From an uncultured Gammaproteobacteria bacterium (GTDB lineage: Bacteria > Pseudomonadota > Gammaproteobacteria > GCA-002705445 > GCA-002716945), in the NCBI GenBank assembly GCA_902535975.1, contig CACAVP010000007.1, forward strand, positions 1 to 46,421: 46,421 bases of DNA. The letters run 5' to 3'. The notes beneath the pieces were generated by a model. That model searched no databases, had not been told where the DNA came from, and saw nothing but the letters and a program-made list of their open reading frames with translations. Below, piece after piece: positions 32,177 to 40,615 of the stretch. A program made the position numbers and the translations under genes. Every line of letters begins with the position of its first letter. The first letter of the stretch is position 1.

Positions 32177-33895
32177 ATGCAAAGAAATATAAAATTTATC
32201 CCGTTATTTGTAGTACTGTTTCTGACATCCTGTGGTACTCAAAATAACTCTGTATCATCAAAATCAGACATTGAAGCACCATATTCCGATACAAATGATA
32301 ATTTTAAGTATAACTCAATGTACAACAAACTAGTCGTCGAATTATTGCTTCATAAAAACAAATATGAGGAGGCTATAGAGACATTCAGCACAAATATTCA
32401 ATATTTTAGGGATGAAGATGATTTTCTAAAAATGATAAATAAGGCCAGGGACTTGAGAAGATTTGAGGATGTAACAAAGATCTCGAGAGGATGGCTTAAA
32501 ATTAATCCAGTCAATGTTTCAGCACATAAGATATCTTTTTCGAACTATGTAGAATTAGCAGATTATTCGTCTGCAGATTATCACCTAAAATATTTATTTG
32601 AAAAGTACAATGAAAAAAATAATAAATCATATATTGATATAGAAGACATACTTTCCCGGAATATCATAATCAATCATATTGTTAAATATTTCGAGCAGAA
32701 TCTTAAGAACTATAATAATAAAGATCTTTTAATTTCATATGTAAATGTATTACAGAAAAATAACTTAGATCAAGTAGCTCTGCCTTATTTACAGGAAATG
32801 GATTTCTTAGATAATAGAATCCTTGTTAGAAAATATTCTGATTCACTTGCTAGATTGAATAAAGTCGATGAGGCAATAATTTTATTAGAGAACTATATTA
32901 AGAATCTTTCAATTACTGATAGAGAGTCTTCATATGAACTACTTGCTTTGTATTTAGAAAATAAAAATAATAGTAAGGCTAGCTTGCTAATTGATAATTT
33001 GATCTCGATAGATCCGAGCGATGATGATTTTATGTTTAGGGTCGCTCTTCTGTGTTTCGATAAAGATTATTATGATTTGTCTGAGAAGTATTTTAATATT
33101 TTACTCTCGAAGTCCTATGCTCCCGATAACATTAATTTTTTTCTTGGCCAAATTGATTACCATAAAAAGCAGTACAATGAGGCTTTACTTCACTATGATA
33201 GAATTCAACAGGGTACATTTGTAAATACAAAATTACTAAATGTAGCAAAAGCCTTACGTGATAAATACGATATAACGCGAGCTTACAACTACCTCGAACA
33301 AGAGGTAAAAATTAAGACAGATACCGATATTTTAAATTTACTAACCTTAAAACTCTCATTACATCAAGATCCATACAATCCTGATAAAATTGTACAGATA
33401 TCTTCTAAAATTTTAGATTTATTCCCAGAAAATCAAAGAGCATTGTATTCTCGTGCGCTTGCATATGAGAAGAAAGGCGATCTTAAGCAAATGAGTATAG
33501 ACTTTGAAAAAATGATTAACTTTGACCCATATAATTCTATTGCACTCAATGCATATGGATATAGTCTATCTCTGCACGAGAAACAACTTGCTTATGCTGA
33601 AAAATTAATTAGAAAAGCTATAGATATTGATCCTGGCAATGCCGCGATACTGGATAGTCTTGCTTGGGTGCTTTATTTAGATGGATCTTACAAGGACGCT
33701 TATGAATATGCATCACTTGCATATACTAAAGATCAGGACCCCGAGATTGTGTCGCATTACTATAAGATTCTTTTAAAAAATGGCTTAAAACAGAAGGCAA
33801 AAAAAATCCTAGAACAATCATTAATAAATAACCCTGAAAATAATGAATTGCTCCAACTTCTAGATGAACATGGCGATGAAGCAGCTCAGTTGTAA
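32177..33895 (+). CDS. TPR-repeat lipoprotein
   Basis: Probable outer-membrane lipoprotein of 572 residues. From the ATG at 32177 the signal peptide is followed by the lipobox LTSC with the lipidated Cys at 19; an in-frame TTG upstream gives a poorer N-terminus. Many tetratricopeptide-like helical pairs fill the rest, clearest near the C-terminus (ALNAYGYSLSLHEKQLAYAE and AILDSLAWVLYLDGSYKDAY). In Pseudomonas a similar TPR protein occupies this place before lolB and ispE (from memory). Here the gene runs directly into ispE with an overlap, so lolB is missing. Function unknown, perhaps envelope assembly. Confidence 0.88.
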   Translation: MQRNIKFIPLFVVLFLTSCGTQNNSVSSKSDIEAPYSDTNDNFKYNSMYNKLVVELLLHKNKYEEAIETFSTNIQYFRDEDDFLKMINKARDLRRFEDVTKISRGWLKINPVNVSAHKISFSNYVELADYSSADYHLKYLFEKYNEKNNKSYIDIEDILSRNIIINHIVKYFEQNLKNYNNKDLLISYVNVLQKNNLDQVALPYLQEMDFLDNRILVRKYSDSLARLNKVDEAIILLENYIKNLSITDRESSYELLALYLENKNNSKASLLIDNLISIDPSDDDFMFRVALLCFDKDYYDLSEKYFNILLSKSYAPDNINFFLGQIDYHKKQYNEALLHYDRIQQGTFVNTKLLNVAKALRDKYDITRAYNYLEQEVKIKTDTDILNLLTLKLSLHQDPYNPDKIVQISSKILDLFPENQRALYSRALAYEKKGDLKQMSIDFEKMINFDPYNSIALNAYGYSLSLHEKQLAYAEKLIRKAIDIDPGNAAILDSLAWVLYLDGSYKDAYEYASLAYTKDQDPEIVSHYYKILLKNGLKQKAKKILEQSLINNPENNELLQLLDEHGDEAAQL

Positions 33896-34700
33896 ATCAT
33901 TTGCAAAATTAAACCTGTGCTTACATGTCATCAACCGACGAGATGACGGCTATCATGATATTCAAGGTATTTTTCATGTTATAGATCTCCATGACACTAT
34001 AATTTTTAAGATGAACAAGGATAACATTATAAATATACACACCAGTGATAAAAATTTGATGAATACAGATAATCTAATTTACAAAGCATGCAGGATGTTC
34101 TCACAAAAATACAATATCAAGATAGGCTTGGATATAACACTGGAAAAAAAGATACCTCTAGGTTCAGGTTTGGGCGGCGGTAGTTCCAATGCAGCTGTTA
34201 CTCTGCAAGCTATCAATAAATTATATGATCTTCAACTAGCAAAAGATGAGTTGCTTACACTTGCGGATCAACTAGGATCAGATGTACCTTTCTTCATTGA
34301 TGGGGGCACGGCCTATGTCTCGGGTAGAGGAAATATAATAAAAAAAGTCTCATCAAACCCTAAATATTATGTACTAATTTTCCCTGGTTTTAGTATCTCT
34401 ACAAAACATATTTTTGGAACAATTTCTGATAGGTACTTCTGCAAAGTACATGACCTGAATGGTTTGCTCGAGTCAGATCACAATTCATTTGAGGAACTGG
34501 TGCTAGAGAATTATCCAGAACTATTACAAACAAAATATTGGCTTTCCTCCTTTGGTAAGGTTAGAATGTCCGGTACGGGAAGCACGCTATATATTGAGTT
34601 TGACAGTTACGAAAGTGCTATTGAAGCCAATAGGGAAATTGGAGATAGGTACAGATCTAAAATGGTGAGTAGTCTGGAATCATATGATATTTTTTCTTGA
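33876..34700 (+). CDS. ispE: 4-diphosphocytidyl-2-C-methyl-D-erythritol kinase
   Basis: GHMP kinase of the MEP isoprenoid pathway. The ATP-binding motif IPLGSGLGGGSSNAAV is clear, with FAKLNLCLHV near the start and GSDVPFFIDGGTAYVSGRG further on. The ATG at 33876 places FAKLNL about 9 residues in, as is normal; ATGs at 33864 and 33870 are also in frame. The gene overlaps the TPR lipoprotein gene by 20 to 32 bp. About 275 residues. Confidence 0.95.
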   Translation: MKQLSCKSFAKLNLCLHVINRRDDGYHDIQGIFHVIDLHDTIIFKMNKDNIINIHTSDKNLMNTDNLIYKACRMFSQKYNIKIGLDITLEKKIPLGSGLGGGSSNAAVTLQAINKLYDLQLAKDELLTLADQLGSDVPFFIDGGTAYVSGRGNIIKKVSSNPKYYVLIFPGFSISTKHIFGTISDRYFCKVHDLNGLLESDHNSFEELVLENYPELLQTKYWLSSFGKVRMSGTGSTLYIEFDSYESAIEANREIGDRYRSKMVSSLESYDIFS

Positions 34701-34705
34701 TAAAT

Positions 34706-34777
34706 TGGGGTGTAGCCAAGCGGTAAGGCAGCGGGTTTTGATCCCGTCATTCGGAGGTTCGAATCCTTCCACCCCAG
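34706..34777 (+). tRNA. tRNA-Gln (UUG)
   Basis: Cloverleaf: acceptor TGGGGTG pairs with CACCCCA, the anticodon loop reads TTTTGAT with anticodon TTG, and the T arm has GGTTCGAATCC. The discriminator is G and no CCA is encoded. It lies between ispE and prs, the same place as in Pseudomonas as I recall. Confidence 0.97.
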
Positions 34778-34792
34778 CTAGAGGTTTTAGTC

Positions 34793-35746
34793 ATGGTTGA
34801 TATAAAGTCCACAATGATTTTCTCAGGCAATGCGAACAAGCCACTTGCAAAGTTGGTTGCAAAGAATCTGGGAACTACACTTGGTAAAGCTACCGTCAAG
34901 ACATTCTCCGATGGTGAAATTTCTGTAGAAATTGAAGAAAACGTAAGAGGACAGGATGTCTATATCATTCAGCCTTTGTGTGACCCGGTCAATAATAATT
35001 TAATGGAATTATTAATAATGGCGGACGCGTTGAAACGTTCTTCTGTGGAAAGAATATCTGTTGTCTTACCCTATTTTGGATACTCGCGTCAAGACAGGAG
35101 AGCTAGATCGGCGAGGGTCCCGATAACAGCGAAGGTCGTCGCTAATATGTTAACCAGTATGGGAGTTGAGAGATTATTAACCATAGATTTACACGCAGAT
35201 CAAATACAAGGATTTTTTGATATACCAGTTGACAATATCTATGCCACGCCTCTATTTTTAGCAGATATACATAAACAGAATTATGACGATGTAATTGTTG
35301 TATCACCTGATGTTGGGGGTGTAGTGCGAGCAAGAGCGCTAGCTAAACAACTCAATACTGATCTTGCAATCGTAGATAAGAGGCGTCCTGAGGCGAATGT
35401 CTCTGAGGTAATGCAAATCATAGGTGACATCAAAGGCAAATGTTGTGTAATAGTTGACGATATATGTGACACTGCTGGGACATTATGTCACGCAGCAGAC
35501 GCACTCAAAGATGAGGGCGCGTCAGCCGTATACGCGTATATAACCCATCCCATATTTTCAGGTAAGGCTGACCAGAACATTATAGAATCAACCATAGATG
35601 GCATAATTGTTACAGACACAATTAAACTGTCAAAAAAAATCATCGATACTGGAAAAATCAGGCAGATTACTGTCTCGGAAATGCTAGCAGAGACACTCAG
35701 ACGTATCGACAATAAAGAATCTGTTAGTTCACTTTTCGTAGAATAA
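34793..35746 (+). CDS. prs: Ribose-phosphate pyrophosphokinase
   Basis: Makes PRPP from ribose 5-phosphate and ATP for nucleotide, His and Trp synthesis. Motifs include [33 protein letters not shown] and the PRPP-binding [11 protein letters not shown]. Length (317) is standard. The start lies 16 bp after tRNA-Gln with GAGG upstream. Confidence 0.98.
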   Translation: MVDIKSTMIFSGNANKPLAKLVAKNLGTTLGKATVKTFSDGEISVEIEENVRGQDVYIIQPLCDPVNNNLMELLIMADALKRSSVERISVVLPYFGYSRQDRRARSARVPITAKVVANMLTSMGVERLLTIDLHADQIQGFFDIPVDNIYATPLFLADIHKQNYDDVIVVSPDVGGVVRARALAKQLNTDLAIVDKRRPEANVSEVMQIIGDIKGKCCVIVDDICDTAGTLCHAADALKDEGASAVYAYITHPIFSGKADQNIIESTIDGIIVTDTIKLSKKIIDTGKIRQITVSEMLAETLRRIDNKESVSSLFVE

Positions 35747-35772
35747 GAGTATAATCCATTGGAAAATAAGTT

Positions 35773-36456
35773 ATGAATACAGAATACACTCTACAAGCAA
35801 CAAGAAGAGAAAATAAGGGAACATCTAGCTCTAAGAAAATTAGGAGAAATGATGGAATCCCAGCTGTTGTCTATGGGGACAAAGATAATAGCAATATAAT
35901 ACTAGATGCAAATGAAGTAGCAAAACAAATTAAAGATTCTGGATTCTACAGTAATGTCATTCAACTGAAGATTGATAAAAAAACAGTAGATGTTATTTTG
36001 AAAGATCTTCAACGTGACCCTAGAAAGTCATCGATAACACATATGGACTTTTTTGCTGTAGACAAAAATAAAGCGGTTGTTGTAAATGTGCCAATTTTGT
36101 TCATAAACGAAGAGACATGTTCTGGTGTAAAACTAGGTGGAGGAAAATTATCCCATATTCAGACAGAAATCGAAGTCTCATGTTTACCTAAAGATATCCC
36201 AGAAAATATACAAATCGACGTTGCTGAACTTGAATTAGGTCACAGCATCCACATGTCAGAAATCAAAATGCCAGCGAATGTAGAACACGCAGTGACAGTA
36301 GATGAGGAACATGACTCACCAGTAGTAAGTTGTTATGAACCTAAAGCTGAGAAAGTAGAAGAAGTAGTTGAAGCACCTGCTGATGCTAGCGAAGAAACTG
36401 CTGTTGAAGACAAAAAAGAAGAACCAGCTTCAGACAGTAAAGAAGAAAATAAATAA
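35773..36456 (+). CDS. rplY: 50S ribosomal protein L25 (CTC/TL5 form)
   Basis: Binds 5S rRNA. The N-terminal L25 domain (about 1-95) contains IPAVVYGDKDN and LQRDPRKSSITHMDFFAV, and a C-terminal TL5 domain follows. At 227 residues it is the long two-domain form, not the 94-residue E. coli type. The last 40 or so residues are a Glu/Lys/Ala-rich low-complexity tail, likely disordered. It is 26 bp after prs and 11 bp before pth. Confidence 0.97.
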   Translation: MNTEYTLQATRRENKGTSSSKKIRRNDGIPAVVYGDKDNSNIILDANEVAKQIKDSGFYSNVIQLKIDKKTVDVILKDLQRDPRKSSITHMDFFAVDKNKAVVVNVPILFINEETCSGVKLGGGKLSHIQTEIEVSCLPKDIPENIQIDVAELELGHSIHMSEIKMPANVEHAVTVDEEHDSPVVSCYEPKAEKVEEVVEAPADASEETAVEDKKEEPASDSKEENK

Positions 36457-36467
36457 CTTTTTTTACA

Positions 36468-37067
36468 ATGAACTCAACAAACAATCCTCCATTATTGATT
36501 GTTGGCTTAGGAAACCCAGATCCTAAATACCTTAAAACTAGACATAATATCGGATTTTGGTTCTTAGATTTATTGGCTGAAAAGTATAATTTATCATTCA
36601 ATGATAACTTGAAAAAAGGATATTCAGATACAACTTATCAAGACGATAACTTCACAATAAAGATTCTAAAACCAATGACATTCATAAATGATAGCGGTTC
36701 TCCATTATTGAAATTTATAAGGAATACAAATATAAATCCTAAAGACATAATTGTAGCTTATGATGATTTAGACTTGTCACCTGGTAAAGTAAGATTAAAA
36801 TTTTCAGGCGGCAGCGGTGGTCATAATGGAATTAAAGACATAATAGAAAAAATAGGAACAAAAGATTTCTGGAGACTAAAAATTGGGATTGGTAAACCTA
36901 TACATAAAGACGATGTTATATCCTATGTACTTGGTAAACCGTCGACTGAAGACAAAGAGCGTATAAATTCTGGTATCGATAAGATACTAATCAATTCAAG
37001 GGATATTATTTCTGGGAATTATACAAACTTCATGAATAGCATTAATGGTGGCAGTAATGGGGTTTAA
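36468..37067 (+). CDS. pth: Peptidyl-tRNA hydrolase
   Basis: Recycles peptidyl-tRNA that falls from ribosomes. The active-site residues are N16 in GLGNP and the catalytic H26 in TRHNIGF. The motifs KPMTFINDSG, DDLDLSPGKVRLK and GGSGGHNGIKDI are complete. Length (199) is normal. It overlaps the ychF start by 11 bp. Confidence 0.97.
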   Translation: MNSTNNPPLLIVGLGNPDPKYLKTRHNIGFWFLDLLAEKYNLSFNDNLKKGYSDTTYQDDNFTIKILKPMTFINDSGSPLLKFIRNTNINPKDIIVAYDDLDLSPGKVRLKFSGGSGGHNGIKDIIEKIGTKDFWRLKIGIGKPIHKDDVISYVLGKPSTEDKERINSGIDKILINSRDIISGNYTNFMNSINGGSNGV

Positions 37068-38133
37068 ATGTGGTTTGGTTGGTATGCCCAATGTTGGTAA
37101 GTCATCGATTTTTAATTTACTTACATCACAAAAAATAGATGCTAAGAATTTTCCCTTTTGCACTATAGACCCTAACATTGCAACGGTAGAAGTTCCGGAT
37201 GAAAGATTGGATAAATTATCTTTATTGAATTCATCTAAAAGCAAAGTAAATGCAGTAATAGAATTTGTAGATATTGCAGGATTAATAAAAGGGGCGTCAA
37301 AAGGCGAGGGTCTTGGCAATGATTTTTTAGCACATATAAAAAATACAGACGCGATAGCTCATGTCGTTAGGTTCTTCATTGATGAGGATATAATCCATGT
37401 CAATGGTAAGCCAAATCCTGATTCTGATTTCTCAGATATAAATTCTGAGTTAATGCTATCAGATATAGCAACATTAGAGAGTACATTAAATAGAGTAACT
37501 AAAAGCAAAAATTCAGACAAAGACAAAAATATTCTTAAAGATGAGGTATCAAATGCTCTCGACAAACTGAATAATAATAACTTCTTAGATAAAACTGACC
37601 TAGAAAAAGTAAAAGAGTTCTTCCCAGACATTAAAATGCTTACACAAAAACCCATGTTTGTTATTGCAAATGTTAATGAGAATACATCAAAAGAAGAAAT
37701 TGAAAAATTCAAACGACATTTGCCAAAAAACATAACAGTTGTTGAGGTAGATGTGAAGACTGAGACTGATCTTAATGAATTATCCAATGAGGAGAAGGTT
37801 GAGTTTATGAGTGAATTCAATATTACAGAGTCCGCTTTATCTAAAATTATTAAAACTGGTTATGGTCTATTAGATTTAAAAACCTTTTTCACATCTGGTG
37901 AAAAAGAAACAAGAGCTTGGGCGGCAAAAAAGTATTTCAATGCTTATGAATGTTCAGGTATTATACATACTGATATCCAGAAAGGATTTATCAGGGCTGA
38001 GACAGTTTCTTACGATGACTATATCAAGAGCGGAAGTGAGCAAGCTTCAAAAGCCAATGGTGTATGGAGACAAGAGGGTAAAGATTATATTGTCATAGAA
38101 GGCGATGTGATCTATTTTAGATTTAATATTTAA
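37057..38133 (+). CDS. ychF: Ribosome-binding ATPase YchF
   Basis: Obg-family P-loop protein that prefers ATP and binds ribosomes. The ATG at 37057 gives MGFKCGLVGMPNVGKSS, the expected N-terminus; the in-frame GTG four codons upstream is unlikely. DIAGLIKGASKGEGLGNDFL is the switch II region and the TGS domain occupies the C-terminus. It has 358 residues. tRNA-Met follows directly after its stop codon. Confidence 0.98.
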   Translation: MGFKCGLVGMPNVGKSSIFNLLTSQKIDAKNFPFCTIDPNIATVEVPDERLDKLSLLNSSKSKVNAVIEFVDIAGLIKGASKGEGLGNDFLAHIKNTDAIAHVVRFFIDEDIIHVNGKPNPDSDFSDINSELMLSDIATLESTLNRVTKSKNSDKDKNILKDEVSNALDKLNNNNFLDKTDLEKVKEFFPDIKMLTQKPMFVIANVNENTSKEEIEKFKRHLPKNITVVEVDVKTETDLNELSNEEKVEFMSEFNITESALSKIIKTGYGLLDLKTFFTSGEKETRAWAAKKYFNAYECSGIIHTDIQKGFIRAETVSYDDYIKSGSEQASKANGVWRQEGKDYIVIEGDVIYFRFNI

Positions 38134-38207
38134 GGTCATGTAGCTCAGTTGGTTAGAGCACAGCACTCATAACGCTGCGGTCGGTGGTTCAAGTCCACCC
38201 ATGACCA
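38134..38207 (+). tRNA. tRNA-Met (CAU), elongator
   Basis: Acceptor GGTCATG pairs with CATGACC, D arm GCTCAGTTGGTTAGAGC, anticodon loop CTCATAA with anticodon CAT, and T arm GGTTCAAGTCC. The first acceptor pair is G-C, so it is not an initiator. The D arm and neighbourhood after ychF favour Met over lysidine-modified Ile2. The last anticodon-stem pair (31-39) is an A opposite C. CCA is not encoded, and the gene starts on the base after the ychF stop. Confidence 0.93.
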
Positions 38208-38221
38208 TGAATATTATACTA

Positions 38222-38260
38222 AATCTAGTCACTGCATTTTTCTGAAAAATAGCTTAGATT
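38222..38260. terminator. Possible bidirectional hairpin between tRNA-Met and the lipoprotein gene
   Basis: Nested inverted repeats: outer arms AATCTA and TAGATT, inner arms ATTTTTC and GAAAAAT. They lie between convergent transcripts and could fold into a bulged hairpin. The T-tract is inside the stem, so terminator activity is only a guess. Confidence 0.3.
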
Positions 38261-38645
38261 ACTCTGGCTTTGGTTCTGTTTTAGTTACACCACATTTATT
38301 TATTTGCAGAGCTTCATTAACTGCGTCAAGCTGCCCTTTCTTAGCTGCATAAGCCGAAGCTTGTTCTTGATTACCATCTAACATGAAAGCTGCAGGAAAA
38401 AATAGTAACCATGTTACGAGTTCAGTATTTTTTTCACTTTGATATGATTTCTCTACAGATGCCCCAGCCGCTTCAAACTCAGCTAAAATAACTCTCTGCT
38501 CACTGATGAGTTCTTCACATGACATTTTTAAATAAGGCCCAACTGGAGTACGAACAGCAGAAATCTCGCCTATATTTTTAGCAGATGTACAACCGCTAAT
38601 CAAAAAGGCAAAGAGAATGAATGAAATAGTGAATTTATTTGTCAT
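38259..38645 (-). CDS. Small lipoprotein of unknown function
   Basis: About 128 residues with a lipoprotein signal peptide ending LISGC, so Cys19 is the likely lipid anchor. I choose the ATG at 38643-38645 because GGGAG lies about 9 bases upstream; an in-frame codon farther upstream adds a non-signal stretch. The mature part has an SCEEL segment, a predicted helical region, a hydrophobic stretch WLLFFPAAFMLDG, then a helix and a Cys near the end. That layout (SC..L, hydrophobic stretch, KGQLDAV.EAL, C) recalls small lipoproteins often found in proteobacterial accessory regions. Function unknown. Confidence 0.75.
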   Translation of the reverse strand: MTNKFTISFILFAFLISGCTSAKNIGEISAVRTPVGPYLKMSCEELISEQRVILAEFEAAGASVEKSYQSEKNTELVTWLLFFPAAFMLDGNQEQASAYAAKKGQLDAVNEALQINKCGVTKTEPKPE

Positions 38646-38766
38646 AGCAGAAAACTCCCAACAATTAAAAAATAATATCATAACATTAATATTTCAAAGG
38701 TATAACCTAATCCTGATAAAATTTTTCCTTCTCAAATTCACGTTTGTGGGAAATAACTTGCCGAAA

Positions 38767-38794
38767 TCGGGTACTAACTCGGGTACTGAGTACT
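38767..38794. repeat. TCGGGTACT tandem repeats
   Basis: TCGGGTACT occurs at 38767-38775 and 38779-38787, 12 bases apart, followed by a third GTACT at 38790-38794. The stretch is less AT-rich than its surroundings. Short GGGTA-type repeats near a tRNA resemble integrase arm-type sites. The rest of 38646-38901 holds no gene I can support. Confidence 0.45.
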
Positions 38795-38847
38795 TTTAAA
38801 CCAAAAGATACTAGCATTATCAACGGATACCAAAGGTAGTAATATCG

Positions 38848-38861
38848 CCTATGACCACGAA
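38848..38861 (+). repeat. Degenerate copy of the tRNA-Met 3' end (att-like)
   Basis: CCTATGACCACGAA matches the tRNA-Met end plus flank CCCATGACCATGAA (38198-38211) at 12 of 14 bases, in the same orientation, 650 bp downstream. It could be the second half of an old integration-site duplication. Chance similarity remains possible. Confidence 0.3.
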
Positions 38862-38901
38862 GCTAAGTAAGGGCACGTTTAAATAAAAAAGACAAACGTA
38901 C

Positions 38902-39099
38902 TCAAACGCCCAGAATATTAGCAACTTGGGTAAAAATACTCATAGGCAATGGGAAGAAAACAATAATTCCTAATGCGGAAAAAAAGATCGCAATCTTCTC
39001 ACCGTATCTGGCATTAAGCTCACAACCAATCATGTACCACATTCCCATATATACGACTAGGATGATAACTCCAATCAGGAAAGCAATGACGTCCATCAT
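38902..39099 (-). CDS. Small membrane protein
   Basis: A 65-residue protein with two hydrophobic segments (about 5-22 and 37-55) joined by a short loop ELNARYGEKI. No family recognised. The start is an ATGATG pair with a weak purine-rich stretch upstream. It is 12 bp downstream of the DUF4177-like gene and probably in the same transcript. Confidence 0.55.
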   Translation of the reverse strand: MMDVIAFLIGVIILVVYMGMWYMIGCELNARYGEKIAIFFSALGIIVFFPLPMSIFTQVANILGV

Positions 39100-39111
39100 C
39101 TTATCTCAATA

Positions 39112-39273
39112 TTATTCTTGAGGTCTTTTGTAAGTAAATACCCACTCACGATAATCATTACAGTAATTTATTGTTACTAACTCCCAACCATCTTCACCAA
39201 GAGTTGAGCTTTCTTCAACTGCGATCCTAAGGCCACCTGTTGATGTGAAAGTTTTATATTCCCATTTACTCAT
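39112..39273 (-). CDS. DUF4177-like small protein
   Basis: A 53-residue protein missed by long-ORF searches. It begins MSKWEYKTFTSTGG and continues with LGEDGWELVTINYC and VFTYKRPQE. The WEYK start, GxDGWELV centre and FKRP-like end are the features of DUF4177 proteins. No signal peptide; function unknown. Upstream AAATAAAAT is a weak ribosome-binding context. It lies among the tiny genes downstream of the metal module. Confidence 0.72.
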   Translation of the reverse strand: MSKWEYKTFTSTGGLRIAVEESSTLGEDGWELVTINYCNDYREWVFTYKRPQE

Positions 39274-39299
39274 ATTTTATTTCCATCAAAGTTAAATCA

Positions 39300-39401
39300 T
39301 TAAATAACAAGAGAAATAATATACACTCCAAGATAAGCAAATATCGTCAAAACAACAACTGCTATTATTAAGCCTTTAAATAATTTTCCTAAATCAGACA
39401 T
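39300..39401 (-). CDS. 33-residue membrane peptide
   Basis: Short frame starting MSDLGKLFKGL, followed by one hydrophobic helix (about 10-33). It lies 4 bp after the 48-residue gene and before the DUF4177-like gene, all on the minus strand. A single-helix membrane peptide is plausible; there is no family evidence. Confidence 0.45.
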   Translation of the reverse strand: MSDLGKLFKGLIIAVVVLTIFAYLGVYIISLVI

Positions 39402-39405
39402 GATA

Positions 39406-39552
39406 CTAATCTTTTACAGTAGGATACTCTTCTTCAGAAATTTCCTCATCACAAGATGGCTTGAGATAGTCCCTGACCATTTTTTCAGCTTTTTCTTTCT
39501 CTTTTTTCTTTATATCGATAGCTTCGACATTTTTATCTTTACAGTCATTCAT
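39406..39552 (-). CDS. 48-residue charged protein
   Basis: Starts MNDCKDKNVEAIDIKKKEKE and ends DEEISEEEYPTVKD: a Lys-rich helix, a PSC motif, then an acidic tail, with two Cys (C4 and C34). The start overlaps the csoR-like stop codon (ATGA type), which argues for coupled translation. No family recognised. Confidence 0.5.
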   Translation of the reverse strand: MNDCKDKNVEAIDIKKKEKEKAEKMVRDYLKPSCDEEISEEEYPTVKD

Positions 39553-39812
39553 TTATTGATCAACTTTAATAGCTCTTCGACTTTATTATCAAGAGCTTTC
39601 TTATTTTTAAATGACTCTACTACACAAGATTCGACATGTTTTTTTAAAACATTTGACTCAATTCTTACTAAAGCAGCTTTAGCAGCTTTGATCTGGTTTA
39701 AAACATCTATACAATATTTACCTTCATCAATCATTTTGATTACACCTCTAATTTGGCCTTCGACTCTTTTAAGAGCAGACAGCTGAGATTGATGCGATGG
39801 ATGTTCTTTCAT
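39549..39812 (-). CDS. CsoR/RcnR-family metal-sensing repressor
   Basis: All-helical DUF156 repressor of 87 residues. The motif LSALKRVEGQIRGVIKMIDEG (from about 11) and KYCIDVLNQI are signatures of the family. Candidate ligands C34, H59 and C63 form the Cys-His-Cys set of Cu(I)-sensing CsoR; extra His residues at 4 and 7 could suit RcnR-like sensing. It sits 2 bp after the MerT-like gene, so it likely autoregulates the module. Metal specificity is not certain. Confidence 0.9.
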   Translation of the reverse strand: MKEHPSHQSQLSALKRVEGQIRGVIKMIDEGKYCIDVLNQIKAAKAALVRIESNVLKKHVESCVVESFKNKKALDNKVEELLKLINK

Positions 39813-39814
39813 AG

Positions 39815-40192
39815 TTATAGATACTCCGGCAGAACGTAAGTGAAAAAGCTAGCGAATATGAATATACCAACAGATACGAAATAGATATTAGAAGTCCTTT
39901 TTCGGGTTCTCAAGCAAATGTCTCTTAAAGTTGGATCTACTGGACATGGATCATTTTTAGATTTTTCAATTAAAAGACCAGCAATAACAAGAATTATTAA
40001 CGTTATAACTGATATATATATTTTATAGTGTGAAATTATAACAAGCTGCGGAAAAGCATTAACCATTGATGCAAAAGTAGCGCCTGCACCGAGGGCTACA
40101 AAGAGTGCAGGTAAAGCACAACATATCAATGTTGACGTCGAGGCTAAAAGAGTCAACAAACCTAGCTTTGACGATTCTTGTTTATTGGTCAT
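39815..40192 (-). CDS. MerT-like membrane protein
   Basis: A 125-residue inner-membrane protein with about three hydrophobic segments. The first holds a vicinal Cys pair (C24-C25 in TLICCALPAL), as in mercuric transporter MerT. A loop has CPVDP and then Cys in DICLRTRKRT, near residues 84-94. It overlaps the HMA protein gene by 4 bp (ATGA). By family resemblance it moves a soft metal across the inner membrane. No merA or merB is nearby, so the cargo need not be mercury. Confidence 0.75.
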   Translation of the reverse strand: MTNKQESSKLGLLTLLASTSTLICCALPALFVALGAGATFASMVNAFPQLVIISHYKIYISVITLIILVIAGLLIEKSKNDPCPVDPTLRDICLRTRKRTSNIYFVSVGIFIFASFFTYVLPEYL

Positions 40193-40599
40193 GTAATTTT
40201 CTTCAATGTCATACCAGTAGCTGACTGTCCATTAGATAAAAATATATTCTTAATTTCCCCGAAGTCTACTTTTTTAGCATTATCATAGGCAATAAGCACT
40301 TTTCCAGTCTCAAGGCTAACTAGTACTCTTTTAACTAAAGCATCATCGTAAAATGTTTTTTCAATTCCTCTGGCACAAAAGTCACATACCATTCCATTAA
40401 CATCAACGATAACTACTTGAGAACTACCGAGGTCAGAGACAAATTTATTATACATTGCATCGTCTATTTCTGTTTTTGAACCATCTACAGCAACATGTGA
40501 ATTATGATCATGTTGTTTTGAATTATGATCATGCATATTATCCATCGCATATGAATTATTAGAAATGAATAATGCTGTTAATATTATTATTTTATACAT
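40189..40599 (-). CDS. Exported HMA-domain metal-binding protein
   Basis: A 136-residue protein with a Sec signal peptide (about 1-18, cut near SYA). A His-rich stretch (H23, H25, H30, H32, H35) is followed by an HMA domain with CDFC (C72, C75) in VNGMVCDFCARGIEKTF. It resembles MerP or CopZ-type chaperones facing the periplasm, with an added His tail at the N-terminus. Its 3' end overlaps the MerT-like gene, so a periplasmic hand-over to that transporter is the simplest idea. Confidence 0.85.
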   Translation of the reverse strand: MYKIIILTALFISNNSYAMDNMHDHNSKQHDHNSHVAVDGSKTEIDDAMYNKFVSDLGSSQVVIVDVNGMVCDFCARGIEKTFYDDALVKRVLVSLETGKVLIAYDNAKKVDFGEIKNIFLSNGQSATGMTLKKIT

Positions 40600-40615
40600 A
40601 TTTTCTCCCTATAAA

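Noticed and set aside
35142-35712. Minus-strand frames inside prs
   Set aside because: Shadows of a well-recognised gene with no independent support.
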